Below are positions 27,768 to 36,727 of a DNA stretch of 64,000 bases, piece after piece. The notes beneath the pieces were generated by a model, which ran no database searches, was not told the DNA's origin, and worked only from the letters and a program-made list of their open reading frames with translations. Position 1 is the first letter of the stretch. The number at the start of each line of letters is the position of its first letter. A program made the position numbers and the translations under genes. The DNA comes from Acidovorax sp. DW039 (GTDB lineage: Bacteria; Pseudomonadota; Gammaproteobacteria; Burkholderiales; Burkholderiaceae_C). Location: contig NZ_AP029019.1 of NCBI RefSeq assembly GCF_037101375.1, forward strand, positions 3,882,001 through 3,946,000, in the 5' to 3' direction.

Positions 27768-30161
27768 TCAGAAGTCGTAACGCATGCTCACGTTCACGCT
27801 GCGCGGGGCACCCCAGGTGTAGTGCAGCGCACCAAAGTTCGTGACACCTGAGAAGTAGGCCTTGTCAGTGACGTTGAGCAGGTTCACGCCCACGCTCCAG
27901 TGCGGGTCGATCTGGTAGCGGGCCGTCAGGTCCAGCAGCCAGTAGGCAGACTGGCCTAATGTGGCGCTGCCGCTGCTGACCGAAATGGCGCTTTGCCAGC
28001 GTGTGGCCGCGCCCACCATGAGGCCCCGCAAGGCGCCCTCGGCAAAGCGGTAGGTGGTTCCCAGCTTGAACTGGTGGCGCGGGTACGCGCTGGCGCTGGT
28101 CAGGCTGCTGCTGTTCATCACATAGCTGCCCTGGGCCTGCCATCCAGATGCAAGTTGACCGGACATCTCCAGCTCAAACCCGTGGCGGCGTGCGCCCTTG
28201 ACTGCCCGGTAAGCGGGATCGCCTGAAGGGGTGGTGCCACCGGTTTCTTCCGCCGTGTTGTCGGTATGCATCCAGAAGTGGCTGATGCTGGCGTTGAGCC
28301 GCTTGTCGAAGAACTCGCCCTTGGCCCCCACTTCATAGGTCACGCCTTTTTCAGGCTCCAGCGTGCGGCCCTGCTCGGTCTGGCCACTTTGGGGTTCGAA
28401 GATGCTGGTGGCGCTGCCGTAAAGCGATACATCGCGGCCTACGTCCAGCACCAGACCTGCGTAGGGGGTGAACACGCCCCGTTCCTTCATGTCGTAGTTC
28501 CACCAAAACGGGGTGGTGTCCTTGCGTTCGTAGTCGGTGGCGCGTCCGCCCACAATCAGCCGCAGTGGCTCGGCCAGATGAAAACGGCCTGCGCCGTAGA
28601 CATAAGTCTGCTGGCGCGTGAAGCGGTTGTCGCCATACGTCCAGCCCGCAAAATCCGGCTGCTGCAGCGCACCACCCCCTTGCCCGTACACCACGCCCAG
28701 ATCGGCCAGCGGCACGTTGCGCGAATCGCCCAGCAGCATGTCGCCCCGGTAGTGCGACGTGCCCAGCCCGGCCACCAGCTCGTGCGTGCGGCCCCACCAG
28801 TCCACGCTCCCCTGCAGGTCCAGGTTCACCGTCCAGTTGCGGTTCTTGGAGTCCTTCCAGTGGTTGAGAAAGGCGGTGCTCTCGTCATACAGATGGCCCA
28901 GGCGCATCTCGTCCATGGTTACGTTCTGGTGGCCCACCTGCAGCTTGGCCTTCCAGTCACCAGACAGGCGCTGCTCCAGCCGCGCAAACAGTCCAAGCGA
29001 ATCTTGCCCGTACCCCGTCCAGGAGGCACCGGTGTTGAATGAGCGGGGCTGCCAGCCCACGAACTGCCCTGTGCGCGTGTACGCCAGGATAGGCTGGGTG
29101 CTGCCCATGCCATCTACCGTGCGGTGGCGATAGGTGAAGCCCGCGCTGAACAAGGTGTCGGGGGTCAGGTCTGCCTCCACCGCCCCAAACAGCATCTGGC
29201 TGGATTTCTTCTCGTGGTCACGAAAGCTGTCGCCCTCGGCTGCCGATGCCACCAGCCGCGCACGCAGCGATCCCACCGCGTTCAGCGGGCCTGCAAGGTC
29301 TACCTCAGCGCGGCGGTTACCCCAGCTGCCCAGGGCTGCCGATGCGCTGGCCTGGAACTCGCGCGTGGGCCGCTTGCGGATCATGTTGATGCTGCCGCCC
29401 AGGGCTCCATAACCATTGAGCAGACCTGAGGCGCCCTTGAGCACCTCAATGCGGTCGATGTCGGCCATGTCGTCCAGGGAGTACAAGGTGCTGGAGAAGA
29501 AATACCAGCCATCGGCAAACTGCCGCACGCCATCGGTGAGCAGGTTCACGCTGCTGCCACGCGACTGGAAGTCGATGGCGTTGCCCTGGCGGTGCACGGT
29601 CACCCCGGGGGTCTGCTCGATCACATCGGCCAGGGTTTCGAGTTTGAAGTCATCCATGCGCTGGCGCGTCATCACGGTGACGGACTGTGGCGTCTCGCGC
29701 AAGGTGAGCGGCAGGCCGGTGGATGCGGTGGTCGGCCCTGCAGCGGTGTAGCTGCCGGTGCCTTCGGTGCTGCTGTCGCGCACGGCGGCAGCGGTCACGG
29801 TGACCTCTCCCAGGGTGCGGCTGTCGCGGGCCACACGCTCCACCACCAGTGTGCGACCTTGCACGCGGCCCTGCAGACCGCTGCCTGCCAGCAGTTCGCG
29901 CAGCGCGTCGGCGACGTCGCGCGGGCCTTGAACTGCAGGCGCACGGCGGCCTTCGGCCAGCTCGGGAGCAAAGGCCAGTTGGAGACCTGCCTGCGCCGCC
30001 AGTGTCGCCAGCGCGGGGGCCAAGGGCTGTGCGGGCACATCAAAGCGTACGGTTTGGGCTACTGCATATTGCAGCTGCGCTGCCAGGCCCAGGGCCAGCA
30101 CAGCGCGGGCCACGGCGTGGCGGCGGGGGGCAGGAGAAAGCACAAAAGCGTTGGGGGTCAT
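27768..30161 (-). CDS. TonB-dependent siderophore receptor with N-terminal STN signalling domain
   Basis: This ~797-residue outer-membrane receptor has a signal peptide (~1-36, ending AVAQ) and then an STN domain (VRFDVPAQPLAPALATLAAQAGLQLAFA...). A plug domain follows (TETPQSVTVMTRQRMDDF-like; SRGSSVNLLTDGVR) and then a long barrel ending in the usual aromatic C-terminus (SMRYDF). STN domains pass ligand occupancy to FecR-type inner-membrane regulators. The fused sigma/FecR gene is 75 bp upstream on the same strand, which makes this a cell-surface signalling pair. The siderophore type (FecA/FpvA/FoxA-like) cannot be named. The ATG at 30161 gives a proper signal peptide; a start at 30221 would add 20 residues. 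Confidence 0.93.
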   Translation of the reverse strand: MTPNAFVLSPAPRRHAVARAVLALGLAAQLQYAVAQTVRFDVPAQPLAPALATLAAQAGLQLAFAPELAEGRRAPAVQGPRDVADALRELLAGSGLQGRVQGRTLVVERVARDSRTLGEVTVTAAAVRDSSTEGTGSYTAAGPTTASTGLPLTLRETPQSVTVMTRQRMDDFKLETLADVIEQTPGVTVHRQGNAIDFQSRGSSVNLLTDGVRQFADGWYFFSSTLYSLDDMADIDRIEVLKGASGLLNGYGALGGSINMIRKRPTREFQASASAALGSWGNRRAEVDLAGPLNAVGSLRARLVASAAEGDSFRDHEKKSSQMLFGAVEADLTPDTLFSAGFTYRHRTVDGMGSTQPILAYTRTGQFVGWQPRSFNTGASWTGYGQDSLGLFARLEQRLSGDWKAKLQVGHQNVTMDEMRLGHLYDESTAFLNHWKDSKNRNWTVNLDLQGSVDWWGRTHELVAGLGTSHYRGDMLLGDSRNVPLADLGVVYGQGGGALQQPDFAGWTYGDNRFTRQQTYVYGAGRFHLAEPLRLIVGGRATDYERKDTTPFWWNYDMKERGVFTPYAGLVLDVGRDVSLYGSATSIFEPQSGQTEQGRTLEPEKGVTYEVGAKGEFFDKRLNASISHFWMHTDNTAEETGGTTPSGDPAYRAVKGARRHGFELEMSGQLASGWQAQGSYVMNSSSLTSASAYPRHQFKLGTTYRFAEGALRGLMVGAATRWQSAISVSSGSATLGQSAYWLLDLTARYQIDPHWSVGVNLLNVTDKAYFSGVTNFGALHYTWGAPRSVNVSMRYDF

Positions 30162-30236
30162 GCGGAAAACGTCCTCAAGTGAAAAGTGGCTCTTCACTGG
30201 CTGGACGAACGGCGTTTGCAAACCCTGAAGAAATTT

Positions 30237-31574
30237 TTACCGGGGTGCAATCCACACCCCACCGCCCTCCTCTCGCACGGTGCGCACAGGCAGGGTGGCG
30301 GGCAGGGCGCGCAACCAGTCACCCATATCGGCCACCTGCACCGTGCCGCTGATGCGCAGCGCCTGCACGCGGGGGTCTACATGTACGTCCTGTGTGGTGT
30401 AGCGCGACAGGGTCTGCGCCACCTGGGCGAGTGGGGTGGCTTCAAAGTGCAGGCGGCCCGCTCGCCAATCAGCCGCCGTGCCCACCGTGGGCTGCACCGC
30501 ACCGCGCGCCCCCACACGCACCCCCTGCCCTGCGCGCAGCACCACAGGCTGTGCGCCCGGACCGGTGTCTACCTGCACACGACCTTCCTCGACCTGCACG
30601 CGCACGGCACCGTCCGGCTCCAGCTCCACGCCAAAGCGGGTGCCCAGCACCGTGGCCGTCACGCCCGCGGCATGCACGACAAAGGGTCGCGCCGCATCGG
30701 GCTGCACAGCAAAGAAGGCCGCGCCTTCCAGCAAATGGGTGACGCGATGGCGTGCGTCCCAATCCAGGCGCACGCGGGACTGGGCATCCAGCGTGAGGGT
30801 GGAGCCATCCGGCAGCGGCTGCACCAGCCGCCGTGCACGCGGGGTGGCGAAGGCACTGCTCCAGCGCAAGGTCTCGTCGCGCCAATGCCGCCACAGCACC
30901 GTGCCCGTCGTAAACATGCTGACGCCCGCCAGCAATGCCGCCAGACTTTTGCGCCGCGGGGACGAGCGTGGGGCGGTGTGGGAGGACCCAAGTGCCGAGG
31001 GCAGAGCCGGTGCGCCTGCAGCCTCCGCGGATCGTCGAGCGGCATCTCCGCGCCAGTGCAGCAAGGCCGCCTCCATGCGGTCGGCCGCGTGCATGAGGTC
31101 ACGCTCCACCGTGTTGAGCGAAACGCCCAGGCGCTCGGCAATCTGTGCCTGCGGCTCACCATGAATGCGGTGCGCCACAAACACGTTGCGGGCCCTGTCC
31201 GGCAAAGCCGCCAAGGCCGCCTCCACGGCCATCACAGCCTGCCGGTACATCAGGCCCTCAGCCACATCGGGGGCGTGGGTGGCGGGGGCCTGGGTGGCCT
31301 GGCTGCCCTGCACGTAATGGCTCATCCACTGCGCACGGCGCTGGCGGTCCAGCCCAATGTGGGCGGCCACGGTGCACAGGTAAGCACGGGCGTCTTCGGC
31401 CATTTCTGCGCCTGCTGCATCGGCCTGGGCACGCTCGGCCAGGCGCAGCCAGGTGTCATGCGCAATCTCCCGCGCCTCGTCGCTGCTCCCTGTCTTGCGG
31501 CGCAGAAAACGCACCAGCGCGTCGTAGCGCTGGGGAAATTCATGCAACAGGGAAAAGGGGGCGGGGGTGCTCAT
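30237..31574 (-). CDS. Fused ECF sigma factor (FecI-like) and FecR-like transmembrane regulator
   Basis: This single 445-residue protein joins two normally separate regulators. Residues ~15-85 match ECF sigma region 2 (LRRKTGSSDEAREIAHDTWLRL). Residues ~115-166 match region 4 with its HTH (LPDRARNVFVAHRIHGE..IAERLGVSLNTVERDL). A short basic linker leads to one membrane helix (~211-228). Residues ~245-345 match the FecR periplasmic domain (VLGTRFGVELEPDG, VEEGRVQV) and ~375-445 a short STN-like C-terminus. The usual FecR N-terminal anti-sigma helical segment is missing. IutY of Pseudomonas putida is a known fusion of this general kind. Stimulus: probably occupancy of the adjacent receptor. Release by proteolysis is inferred. 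Confidence 0.92.
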   Translation of the reverse strand: MSTPAPFSLLHEFPQRYDALVRFLRRKTGSSDEAREIAHDTWLRLAERAQADAAGAEMAEDARAYLCTVAAHIGLDRQRRAQWMSHYVQGSQATQAPATHAPDVAEGLMYRQAVMAVEAALAALPDRARNVFVAHRIHGEPQAQIAERLGVSLNTVERDLMHAADRMEAALLHWRGDAARRSAEAAGAPALPSALGSSHTAPRSSPRRKSLAALLAGVSMFTTGTVLWRHWRDETLRWSSAFATPRARRLVQPLPDGSTLTLDAQSRVRLDWDARHRVTHLLEGAAFFAVQPDAARPFVVHAAGVTATVLGTRFGVELEPDGAVRVQVEEGRVQVDTGPGAQPVVLRAGQGVRVGARGAVQPTVGTAADWRAGRLHFEATPLAQVAQTLSRYTTQDVHVDPRVQALRISGTVQVADMGDWLRALPATLPVRTVREEGGGVWIAPR

Positions 31575-31597
31575 CTACAGCGCATGATAACGCCTGT

Positions 31598-31616
31598 AAT
31601 GAGAACCAATATCAAT
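31598..31616. promoter_or_regulatory. Fur-box-like site upstream of the sigma/FecR fusion
   Basis: AATGAGAACCAATATCAAT matches a classical Fur-box version in 15 of 19 positions. It ends 24 bp upstream of the fusion gene start codon, a position suited to iron repression of the signalling system. Confidence 0.6.
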
Positions 31617-31682
31617 TAAAACAGGGCATGTCTGCAAATCAGCCACATAGATCCCGACCTTGCGCAGGGCGGCGCTGGCTGG

Positions 31683-32183
31683 TCACTGCTGGGGCGATGC
31701 TGCCTTTTCGTCCCGCCCCGACGGCACTGGGGGCAGACTCAGCAGCCACAGGGCTATGCCTTGGGCCTGCGCTTCGTCGACCTGGGGATGGCGGGGCATC
31801 ACCGTGCGCCCCCAGACCCCAACGCTGCCTTCGCGAATCTTGCGGGCCAGATAGTTGGCTGCGTCCGGCTGCTCGCGATAGCGCTCGGCAATCTGGCGAA
31901 AGGATGGCCCCACGTAACGCCGATCCATGCCATGGCAGCGCAGGCAGTCACTGGACTCGACCAGCGCCTGCCCGGCCAGCGGAGTGGTCTTGGACGCTGC
32001 CGCTGCGTCTGCCGCATCACCCGCCACAGGCACCGGTGACGTACCGGCCTGAGCGGGCTTGTCTGAAAACACCATGCGCACCCCCAAGTTGAGCATGCCC
32101 AGCACCACCAGCAGCATGAAGACGATCAGCGCCCATCCCAGCCAGCGTGGCCGGGGGGGTGAATTGTCGTCGTCAGGCTGCAT
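31683..32183 (-). CDS. Membrane-anchored monoheme cytochrome c
   Basis: This 166-residue protein has one N-terminal membrane helix (GWALIVFMLLVVLGMLNLGV, ~16-35), an Ala/Asp-rich linker and a class I cytochrome c domain. The heme motif is CLRCH (~80-84), and a probable axial Met lies in VMPRHP (~129). It faces the periplasm and probably shuttles or receives electrons. It resembles CycA/CccA-type small cytochromes; the partner is unknown. It is 36 bp downstream of the purH end's opposite flank and transcribed in the same direction as purH, so read-through from purH start-side promoters is not expected to be required. Confidence 0.85.
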   Translation of the reverse strand: MQPDDDNSPPRPRWLGWALIVFMLLVVLGMLNLGVRMVFSDKPAQAGTSPVPVAGDAADAAAASKTTPLAGQALVESSDCLRCHGMDRRYVGPSFRQIAERYREQPDAANYLARKIREGSVGVWGRTVMPRHPQVDEAQAQGIALWLLSLPPVPSGRDEKAASPQQ

Positions 32184-32219
32184 GGGCGGCTGTAGCGATG
32201 AGAGCGCGCAGCAGACAGA

Positions 32220-33827
32220 TCAATGGCGGAAGTGGCGCACGCCGCTGAACACCATGGCCACGCCGCGTTCGTTGGCGGCGTCAATCACTTCCTGGTCGCG
32301 CATGGAGCCGCCGGGCTGGATGACGCAGGTGGCGCCTGCATCCACCACCACATCGAGGCCATCGCGGAAGGGGAAGAACGCATCGCTGGCCACCACGGTG
32401 CCTTGCAGCGACAGCTTGGCGTGTTCGGCCTTGATGCTGGCGATGCGGGCGGAGTCGAGGCGGCTCATCTGGCCTGCGCCCACGCCCATGGTCATGCCGT
32501 TCTTGCAGAAGACGATGGCATTGCTCTTGACGTACTTGGCCACCTTCCAGGCGAACAGCAGGTCGGACATTTCTTCCAGCGTGGGTTGCTTCTTGGTCAC
32601 GACCTTGAGGTCAATCAGCGACAGCTCGTGGTTGTCGGCCGTTTGCAGCAGCAGGCCCGAGCCGATGCGCTTGGTGTCCATGGCGTTGCGGCCACGGCTC
32701 CAGTGCGTGGTGCCGCCGTGGGCGGGCAGCGCAATCTTGAGCAGGCGCACATTGGCCTTGGCCTTGAAAATCTCCAGCGCTTCGGGCGTGAAGTCGGGGG
32801 CCATCAGCACTTCCACAAACTGCTTGCTGACCTGGGCGGCAGCGGCTCCGTCCACCGTGCGGTTGAAGGCGATGATGCCGCCGAAGGCGCTGGTGGGGTC
32901 GGTCTGGAAGGCCTTGCTGTAGCTGTCCAACGCATCCAGGCCCACGGCCACGCCGCAGGGGTTGGCATGCTTGACGATGACGCAGGCAGCGGCGTCAAAG
33001 CTCTTGACGCATTCCCACGCGGCATCGGCGTCGGCAATGTTGTTGTAGCTCAGCTCTTTGCCCTGCAATTGCACGCCGGTGACCAGCGAGCCGGGTGCGG
33101 GGTGCAGGTCGCGGTACAGCGCGGCTTGCTGGTGGCTGTTTTCGCCATAGCGCAGGTCTTGCACCTTGATGAAGGCACCGTTGCTTTGGCCAGGGAACGG
33201 GCTGCGCTCGGGCACGTAGGTTTCCGACAGCTTTTCTTCTTCGAACGTGACGGACGAGAGGTAGTCGCTGATCGCGCCGTCGTACTGGGCAATGCGGTTG
33301 AACGCGGCCACCGACAGGGCAAAGCGCAGCTTGTCGCTCAGCTTCCCGTTGGCCTTCAGCTCGGCCAGCACGGCGTCGTACTGGTCGGCAGCGGTGATCA
33401 CGCCCACATCCTTCCAGTTCTTGGCGGCGCTGCGCACCATGGCGGGGCCGCCAATGTCGATGTTCTCGATGGCGTCGGCCAGTGTGCAACCGGCCTTGGC
33501 CACGGTGGCTTCAAAGGGATACAGGTTGACCACCAGCAGGTCGATGGTGTCAATGCCGTGTTCCTTCAGGGCAGCCATGTGGGCGGGCAGCTCGCGGCGG
33601 GCCAGCAGGCCGCCGTGCACCTTGGGGTGCAGGGTCTTCACGCGGCCGTCGAGCATCTCGGGGAACTGGGTGACCTCGGCCACCTCGGTCACGGGCAGGC
33701 CCTCTTTGGCCAGCAGTTGCGCAGTGCCGCCGGTGGACAGCAGCTTGATGCCCAGCGCGTGCAGGGCTTTGGCAAAGTCAACAATGCCGGTCTTGTCGGA
33801 TACGGAAAGAAGTGCGTTCATGGCCAT
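32220..33827 (-). CDS. purH: Bifunctional AICAR formyltransferase / IMP cyclohydrolase
   Basis: This 535-residue enzyme carries out the last two steps of IMP synthesis. The N-terminal IMP cyclohydrolase (MGS-like) domain starts [17 protein letters not shown] and includes LLSTGGTA and [13 protein letters not shown]. The formyltransferase domain holds the catalytic [11 protein letters not shown] segment and ends [14 protein letters not shown]. The start could be 33827 or the second Met at 33821, and no strong ribosome site separates them. A dispersed repeat copy lies immediately upstream, between purH and fis. Confidence 0.97.
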   Translation of the reverse strand: MAMNALLSVSDKTGIVDFAKALHALGIKLLSTGGTAQLLAKEGLPVTEVAEVTQFPEMLDGRVKTLHPKVHGGLLARRELPAHMAALKEHGIDTIDLLVVNLYPFEATVAKAGCTLADAIENIDIGGPAMVRSAAKNWKDVGVITAADQYDAVLAELKANGKLSDKLRFALSVAAFNRIAQYDGAISDYLSSVTFEEEKLSETYVPERSPFPGQSNGAFIKVQDLRYGENSHQQAALYRDLHPAPGSLVTGVQLQGKELSYNNIADADAAWECVKSFDAAACVIVKHANPCGVAVGLDALDSYSKAFQTDPTSAFGGIIAFNRTVDGAAAAQVSKQFVEVLMAPDFTPEALEIFKAKANVRLLKIALPAHGGTTHWSRGRNAMDTKRIGSGLLLQTADNHELSLIDLKVVTKKQPTLEEMSDLLFAWKVAKYVKSNAIVFCKNGMTMGVGAGQMSRLDSARIASIKAEHAKLSLQGTVVASDAFFPFRDGLDVVVDAGATCVIQPGGSMRDQEVIDAANERGVAMVFSGVRHFRH

Positions 33828-33855
33828 GGTGGAGGTAAAGTTTTAAGTGAAATCT

Positions 33856-33905
33856 GGCTCTAGCGCTTATCCATCAAGCGCAGGAAGCTATATCTTTCAT
33901 AGCAA
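33856..33905 (+). repeat. Dispersed ~50-bp repeat, copy 3
   Basis: GGCTCTAGCGCTTATCCATC is followed by AAGCGC, an AGCTA block and ATAGCAA. It lies in the fis-purH gap. Confidence 0.8.
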
Positions 33906-33937
33906 TCGACCCCAGGAGGGGGCTGCGCTGGCACGGA

Positions 33938-34171
33938 TCAGAGCAGTTTGTGCTCCACCAGCTTCTTGCGCAAGGTGTTGCGGTTCAGGCCCAGCCATTC
34001 AGCGGCGCGGGACTGGTTGTTGTCAGCGTGGCTCATCACCACCTCCAGCAGCGGCTTTTCCACCACCCGAACCAGCATGTCGTACATGCCGTCGGGGGTT
34101 TCACCGCCCAGGTCGCGGAAGTAACCCTGAAGGCTTTCGCGGACGCACTCTTCTATGTGTTGTTTGCTCAT
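33938..34171 (-). CDS. fis: DNA-binding protein Fis
   Basis: This 77-residue nucleoid-associated protein bends DNA and modulates rRNA, recombination and growth-phase genes. The C-terminal helix-turn-helix is clear (NQSRAAEWLGLNRNTLRKKLVEHKL). The N-terminal half is typical of betaproteobacterial Fis. It overlaps the dusB stop by 4 bases (ATGA), the conserved dusB-fis operon arrangement. Confidence 0.96.
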   Translation of the reverse strand: MSKQHIEECVRESLQGYFRDLGGETPDGMYDMLVRVVEKPLLEVVMSHADNNQSRAAEWLGLNRNTLRKKLVEHKLL

Positions 34172-35214
34172 GCGGGCAATCCCTCTTGTTCTTCTGTATC
34201 TGCTTGCGCCTGCGCAGCAGCGGGCATGCGGTCCATCTGGGTGCCCAGGGCGTCCAGAAAATCCGCTACCGCCTGCCACTGCGTGGCGCTGTCTTCTATC
34301 GTGTTGATGTGCTGCCTGAAGGCCTCGCCGCCCGGCAGGGCACGCAGGTACCACGCAATGTGCTTGCGGGCGCTGCGCACGCCAGTCAGCTCGCCATACA
34401 GGCTGTAGTGGTCGTGCAAATGGTCTAGCAGCAGGCGGCGCACCTCGGCCACCAGGGGTGGGGCCAGGTGCTCGCCAGTCGCCAGAAAGTGGCCGATCTC
34501 GCGGAAGATCCAGGGCCTGCCCTGGGCCGCACGGCCAATCATGATGGCGTCGGCACCGGTGTAGGCCAGCACATCGCGCGCCTTCTCGGGCGAGGTGATG
34601 TCGCCATTGGCCACCACGGGCACTTTCACCGCCGCTTTCACGGCGGCAATGGTGTCGTACTCGGCCTGGCCTTTGTAGCCCTGTTCGCGCGTGCGGCCAT
34701 GCACCGTCAGCATCTGGATGCCAATGGATTCGAACTGGCGCGCCAGGGATACAGCGTTTTTGTGCTGCTGGCACCAGCCGGTGCGCATCTTCAGCGTGAC
34801 AGGCACATTGAAAGGCGCGCACGCCTCGACCACCGCCTGGGCGATGGACACGGCCAGGGCCTCGTCCTGCATCAGGGCAGAGCCCGCCCACTTGTTGCAC
34901 ACCTTCTTGGCCGGGCAGCCCATGTTGATGTCGATGATCTGCGCGCCGCGCTCCACGTTGTAGACCGCGGCCTCGGCCATCATCTGCGCCTCGGTGCCGG
35001 CAATCTGCACGGCAATGGGGCCCGGCTCTCCCTCATGGTTGGCACGGCGCGAGGTCTTGAGGCTGTTCCACAAGTCCTTGCGCGAGGTCACCATCTCACT
35101 CACCGCGTACCCCGCCCCCAGCGCCTTGCACAGCTGGCGGAAAGGCCGGTCCGTCACCCCCGCCATGGGAGCAACAAACAACCGATTCGCCAAAGGAAAC
35201 TGGCCAATGTGCAT
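34168..35214 (-). CDS. dusB: tRNA-dihydrouridine synthase B
   Basis: This 348-residue FMN enzyme reduces uridine in the tRNA D-loop. Motifs are APMAGVTDRPFRQL, NMGCPAKKVCNKWAGSALM (with the catalytic Cys), VHGRTREQGYKG and the FMN phosphate site MIGRAAQGRPWIF. The start at 35214 (HIGQFPLANRLFVAPMAG) matches family length; a start at 35316 would add 34 unlikely residues. It forms an operon with fis. A -10-like TACAAT lies on the minus strand at 35264-35269. Confidence 0.95.
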   Translation of the reverse strand: MHIGQFPLANRLFVAPMAGVTDRPFRQLCKALGAGYAVSEMVTSRKDLWNSLKTSRRANHEGEPGPIAVQIAGTEAQMMAEAAVYNVERGAQIIDINMGCPAKKVCNKWAGSALMQDEALAVSIAQAVVEACAPFNVPVTLKMRTGWCQQHKNAVSLARQFESIGIQMLTVHGRTREQGYKGQAEYDTIAAVKAAVKVPVVANGDITSPEKARDVLAYTGADAIMIGRAAQGRPWIFREIGHFLATGEHLAPPLVAEVRRLLLDHLHDHYSLYGELTGVRSARKHIAWYLRALPGGEAFRQHINTIEDSATQWQAVADFLDALGTQMDRMPAAAQAQADTEEQEGLPA

Positions 35215-35374
35215 AGAAGGTGAGGAGGGGGTTTGGCAGCGAATGCTGAAAAAGGAGGCAGGATTGTACCTGCTTAAAATTTCAGCAAATGAAAAGTGCG
35301 GGCTTTTGTTGGACAACGCTGTCCCATAGCCTGCGGCACCAGCCTAGGAGCACTCTCCATCGCGCAACAGCTTT

Positions 35375-35449
35375 GCCCTCCGCCCTCCGCCCTCCGCCCT
35401 CCGCCCTCCGCCCTCCGCCCTCCGCCCTCCGCCCTCCGCCCTCCGCCCT
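35375..35449. repeat. Perfect 7-bp minisatellite (GCCCTCC)x10 plus partial unit
   Basis: Ten uninterrupted copies of GCCCTCC are followed by GCCCT. The tract lies in the gap between a hypothetical gene (18 bp beyond its stop) and dusB (about 160 bp before its start). A perfect tract with a unit not divisible by three is prone to slippage. Confidence 0.97.
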
Positions 35450-35467
35450 GCTCCCTAGCCCCCGCCA

Positions 35468-36076
35468 TCAGCGGCTCGCCACGTCTGTAGACCGCTTGGA
35501 AGATGGAGCCGAGCCCTTGAGCGCATAGCGCCACCATGCATCTGGCAGATTATTGAATCGGTGCTGTGCCATGAGGCTGCGCAACCACTGGCGGTTGAAC
35601 TGCACATCGGGCGAGAAGCCGGCCGCATCCACCGGAGCCCCTGCCAACTCCACCCCCGCAGGTGTACCCATGTCTACGTCATGCCCATCGGCCAGCGGGC
35701 CGCGCACCACCTTGCTGGCCTGAAAGCCGTTCACCACCCGCACCTGCACCACCCAGGCGCCCGTAGCGGCGTGGCAGCTTGCCCGCATTTCCATGCCCTG
35801 GTCCTGCAACTGGCGCATGACCGGCTGCAGAGCAACATGCGCCGCAGCCGCATCGGTGCAGGGGGGTTGTGTAGGGCTGGCCTCCGCGCGACCAGGCATC
35901 TCTTCCGCAGGCACCACCGCCCAGGCTGACCCCATGGAGGCCGCAGAGATCAACAGCCAGGCCAACGCCCCTGCGCGCCGACGCAGGCTCATCCCGCCAA
36001 AAAAAAGCTTTCTTGCGGTATGGATGCCAACGAGGGCAGAGCTTTGCAGAGCGTAGGGTAGAGCAAGGCTGCGCAT
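35468..36076 (-). CDS. Hypothetical secreted protein
   Basis: The product is 202 residues and is not recognised. A strong AGGAGG sits 6 bases before the ATG at 36076, which fixes the start. The N-terminal ~28 residues are followed by MSLRRRAGALAWLLISAASMGSAWA, an excellent signal peptide, so either the n-region is unusually long or there is a second start near 35992. The mature part has two Cys (PPCTDA, RASCHA) that could form a disulfide, and a conserved-looking end (FSPDVQFNRQWLRSLMAQHRFNNLPDAWW). It is probably periplasmic. It is divergent from the YqaA-like gene. Confidence 0.7.
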   Translation of the reverse strand: MRSLALPYALQSSALVGIHTARKLFFGGMSLRRRAGALAWLLISAASMGSAWAVVPAEEMPGRAEASPTQPPCTDAAAAHVALQPVMRQLQDQGMEMRASCHAATGAWVVQVRVVNGFQASKVVRGPLADGHDVDMGTPAGVELAGAPVDAAGFSPDVQFNRQWLRSLMAQHRFNNLPDAWWRYALKGSAPSSKRSTDVASR

Positions 36077-36234
36077 GAAATCCTCCTGATCTGTTTATGC
36101 CCCACCTTATTCACGCAACCATATCCTGGTCCGCTACCCGCGCCGCAAATCCGTGTAGGACAGAGGCTCCGTTACCCCTGCCCGGCCCGGGAAACCGCGC
36201 CACACACGCCTGCACCCACCTACACTTGGCAGCC

Positions 36235-36717
36235 ATGGAAATCTGGATGCACCAGTTGCTGCAATGGCTGGCTTTGCCACAGTTTGGACTGAGCACGGTG
36301 TTTGTCGTCTCGTTCGTATCAGCCACGCTGCTGCCGCTGGGATCGGAGCCCGCCGTGTTCGGGCTCATCAAGCTCAACCCGGAACTGTTCTGGCCCGCCA
36401 TCCTGGTCGCCACGGTGGGCAACACCTTGGGTGGGGCCACCAGCTGGTGGATGGGACTGGGTGCCCACAAGGCGGTGGACAAGGCACGCGGCAGCACCAC
36501 GGAACTGAGGGCACTGCGCTGGTTGCAGCGCCTTGGGCCCAAAGCCTGCCTGCTGAGCTGGCTACCCGGCGTAGGCGACCCGCTGTGCGCGATGGCGGGC
36601 TGGCTGCGCATGCCGTTCTGGCTATGTGTGTTCTACATGGCAGTGGGCAAGCTGGCGCGTTACGTCACCATGACGACCGCACTGCTGTACCTGATGCCCG
36701 GCGCAGTCTCTCTGTAA
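36235..36717 (+). CDS. YqaA-family inner-membrane protein
   Basis: This 160-residue small DedA/SNARE-associated-like membrane protein shows VVSFVSATLLPLGSEPAVFGL, VATVGNTLGGATSWWMG and WLPGVGDPLCAMAGWLRM, typical of YqaA. There are four to five membrane segments. The biochemical role is unknown; relatives are implicated in membrane homeostasis. The start at 36235 is chosen because upstream sequence does not look coding. Confidence 0.85.
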   Translation: MEIWMHQLLQWLALPQFGLSTVFVVSFVSATLLPLGSEPAVFGLIKLNPELFWPAILVATVGNTLGGATSWWMGLGAHKAVDKARGSTTELRALRWLQRLGPKACLLSWLPGVGDPLCAMAGWLRMPFWLCVFYMAVGKLARYVTMTTALLYLMPGAVSL

Positions 36718-36727
36718 AACAGCGTTT

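Noticed and set aside
32223..33863. 546-codon open frame antisense to purH
   Set aside because: It exactly shadows purH, has a composition rich in His/Gly/Val typical of mirrored GC-rich codons, and shows no domain.
35274..35537. Open frame across the GCCCTCC minisatellite (Gly/Arg/Ala/Glu repeats)
   Set aside because: It is a by-product of the tandem repeat and overlaps the end of the hypothetical gene and the dusB promoter region.
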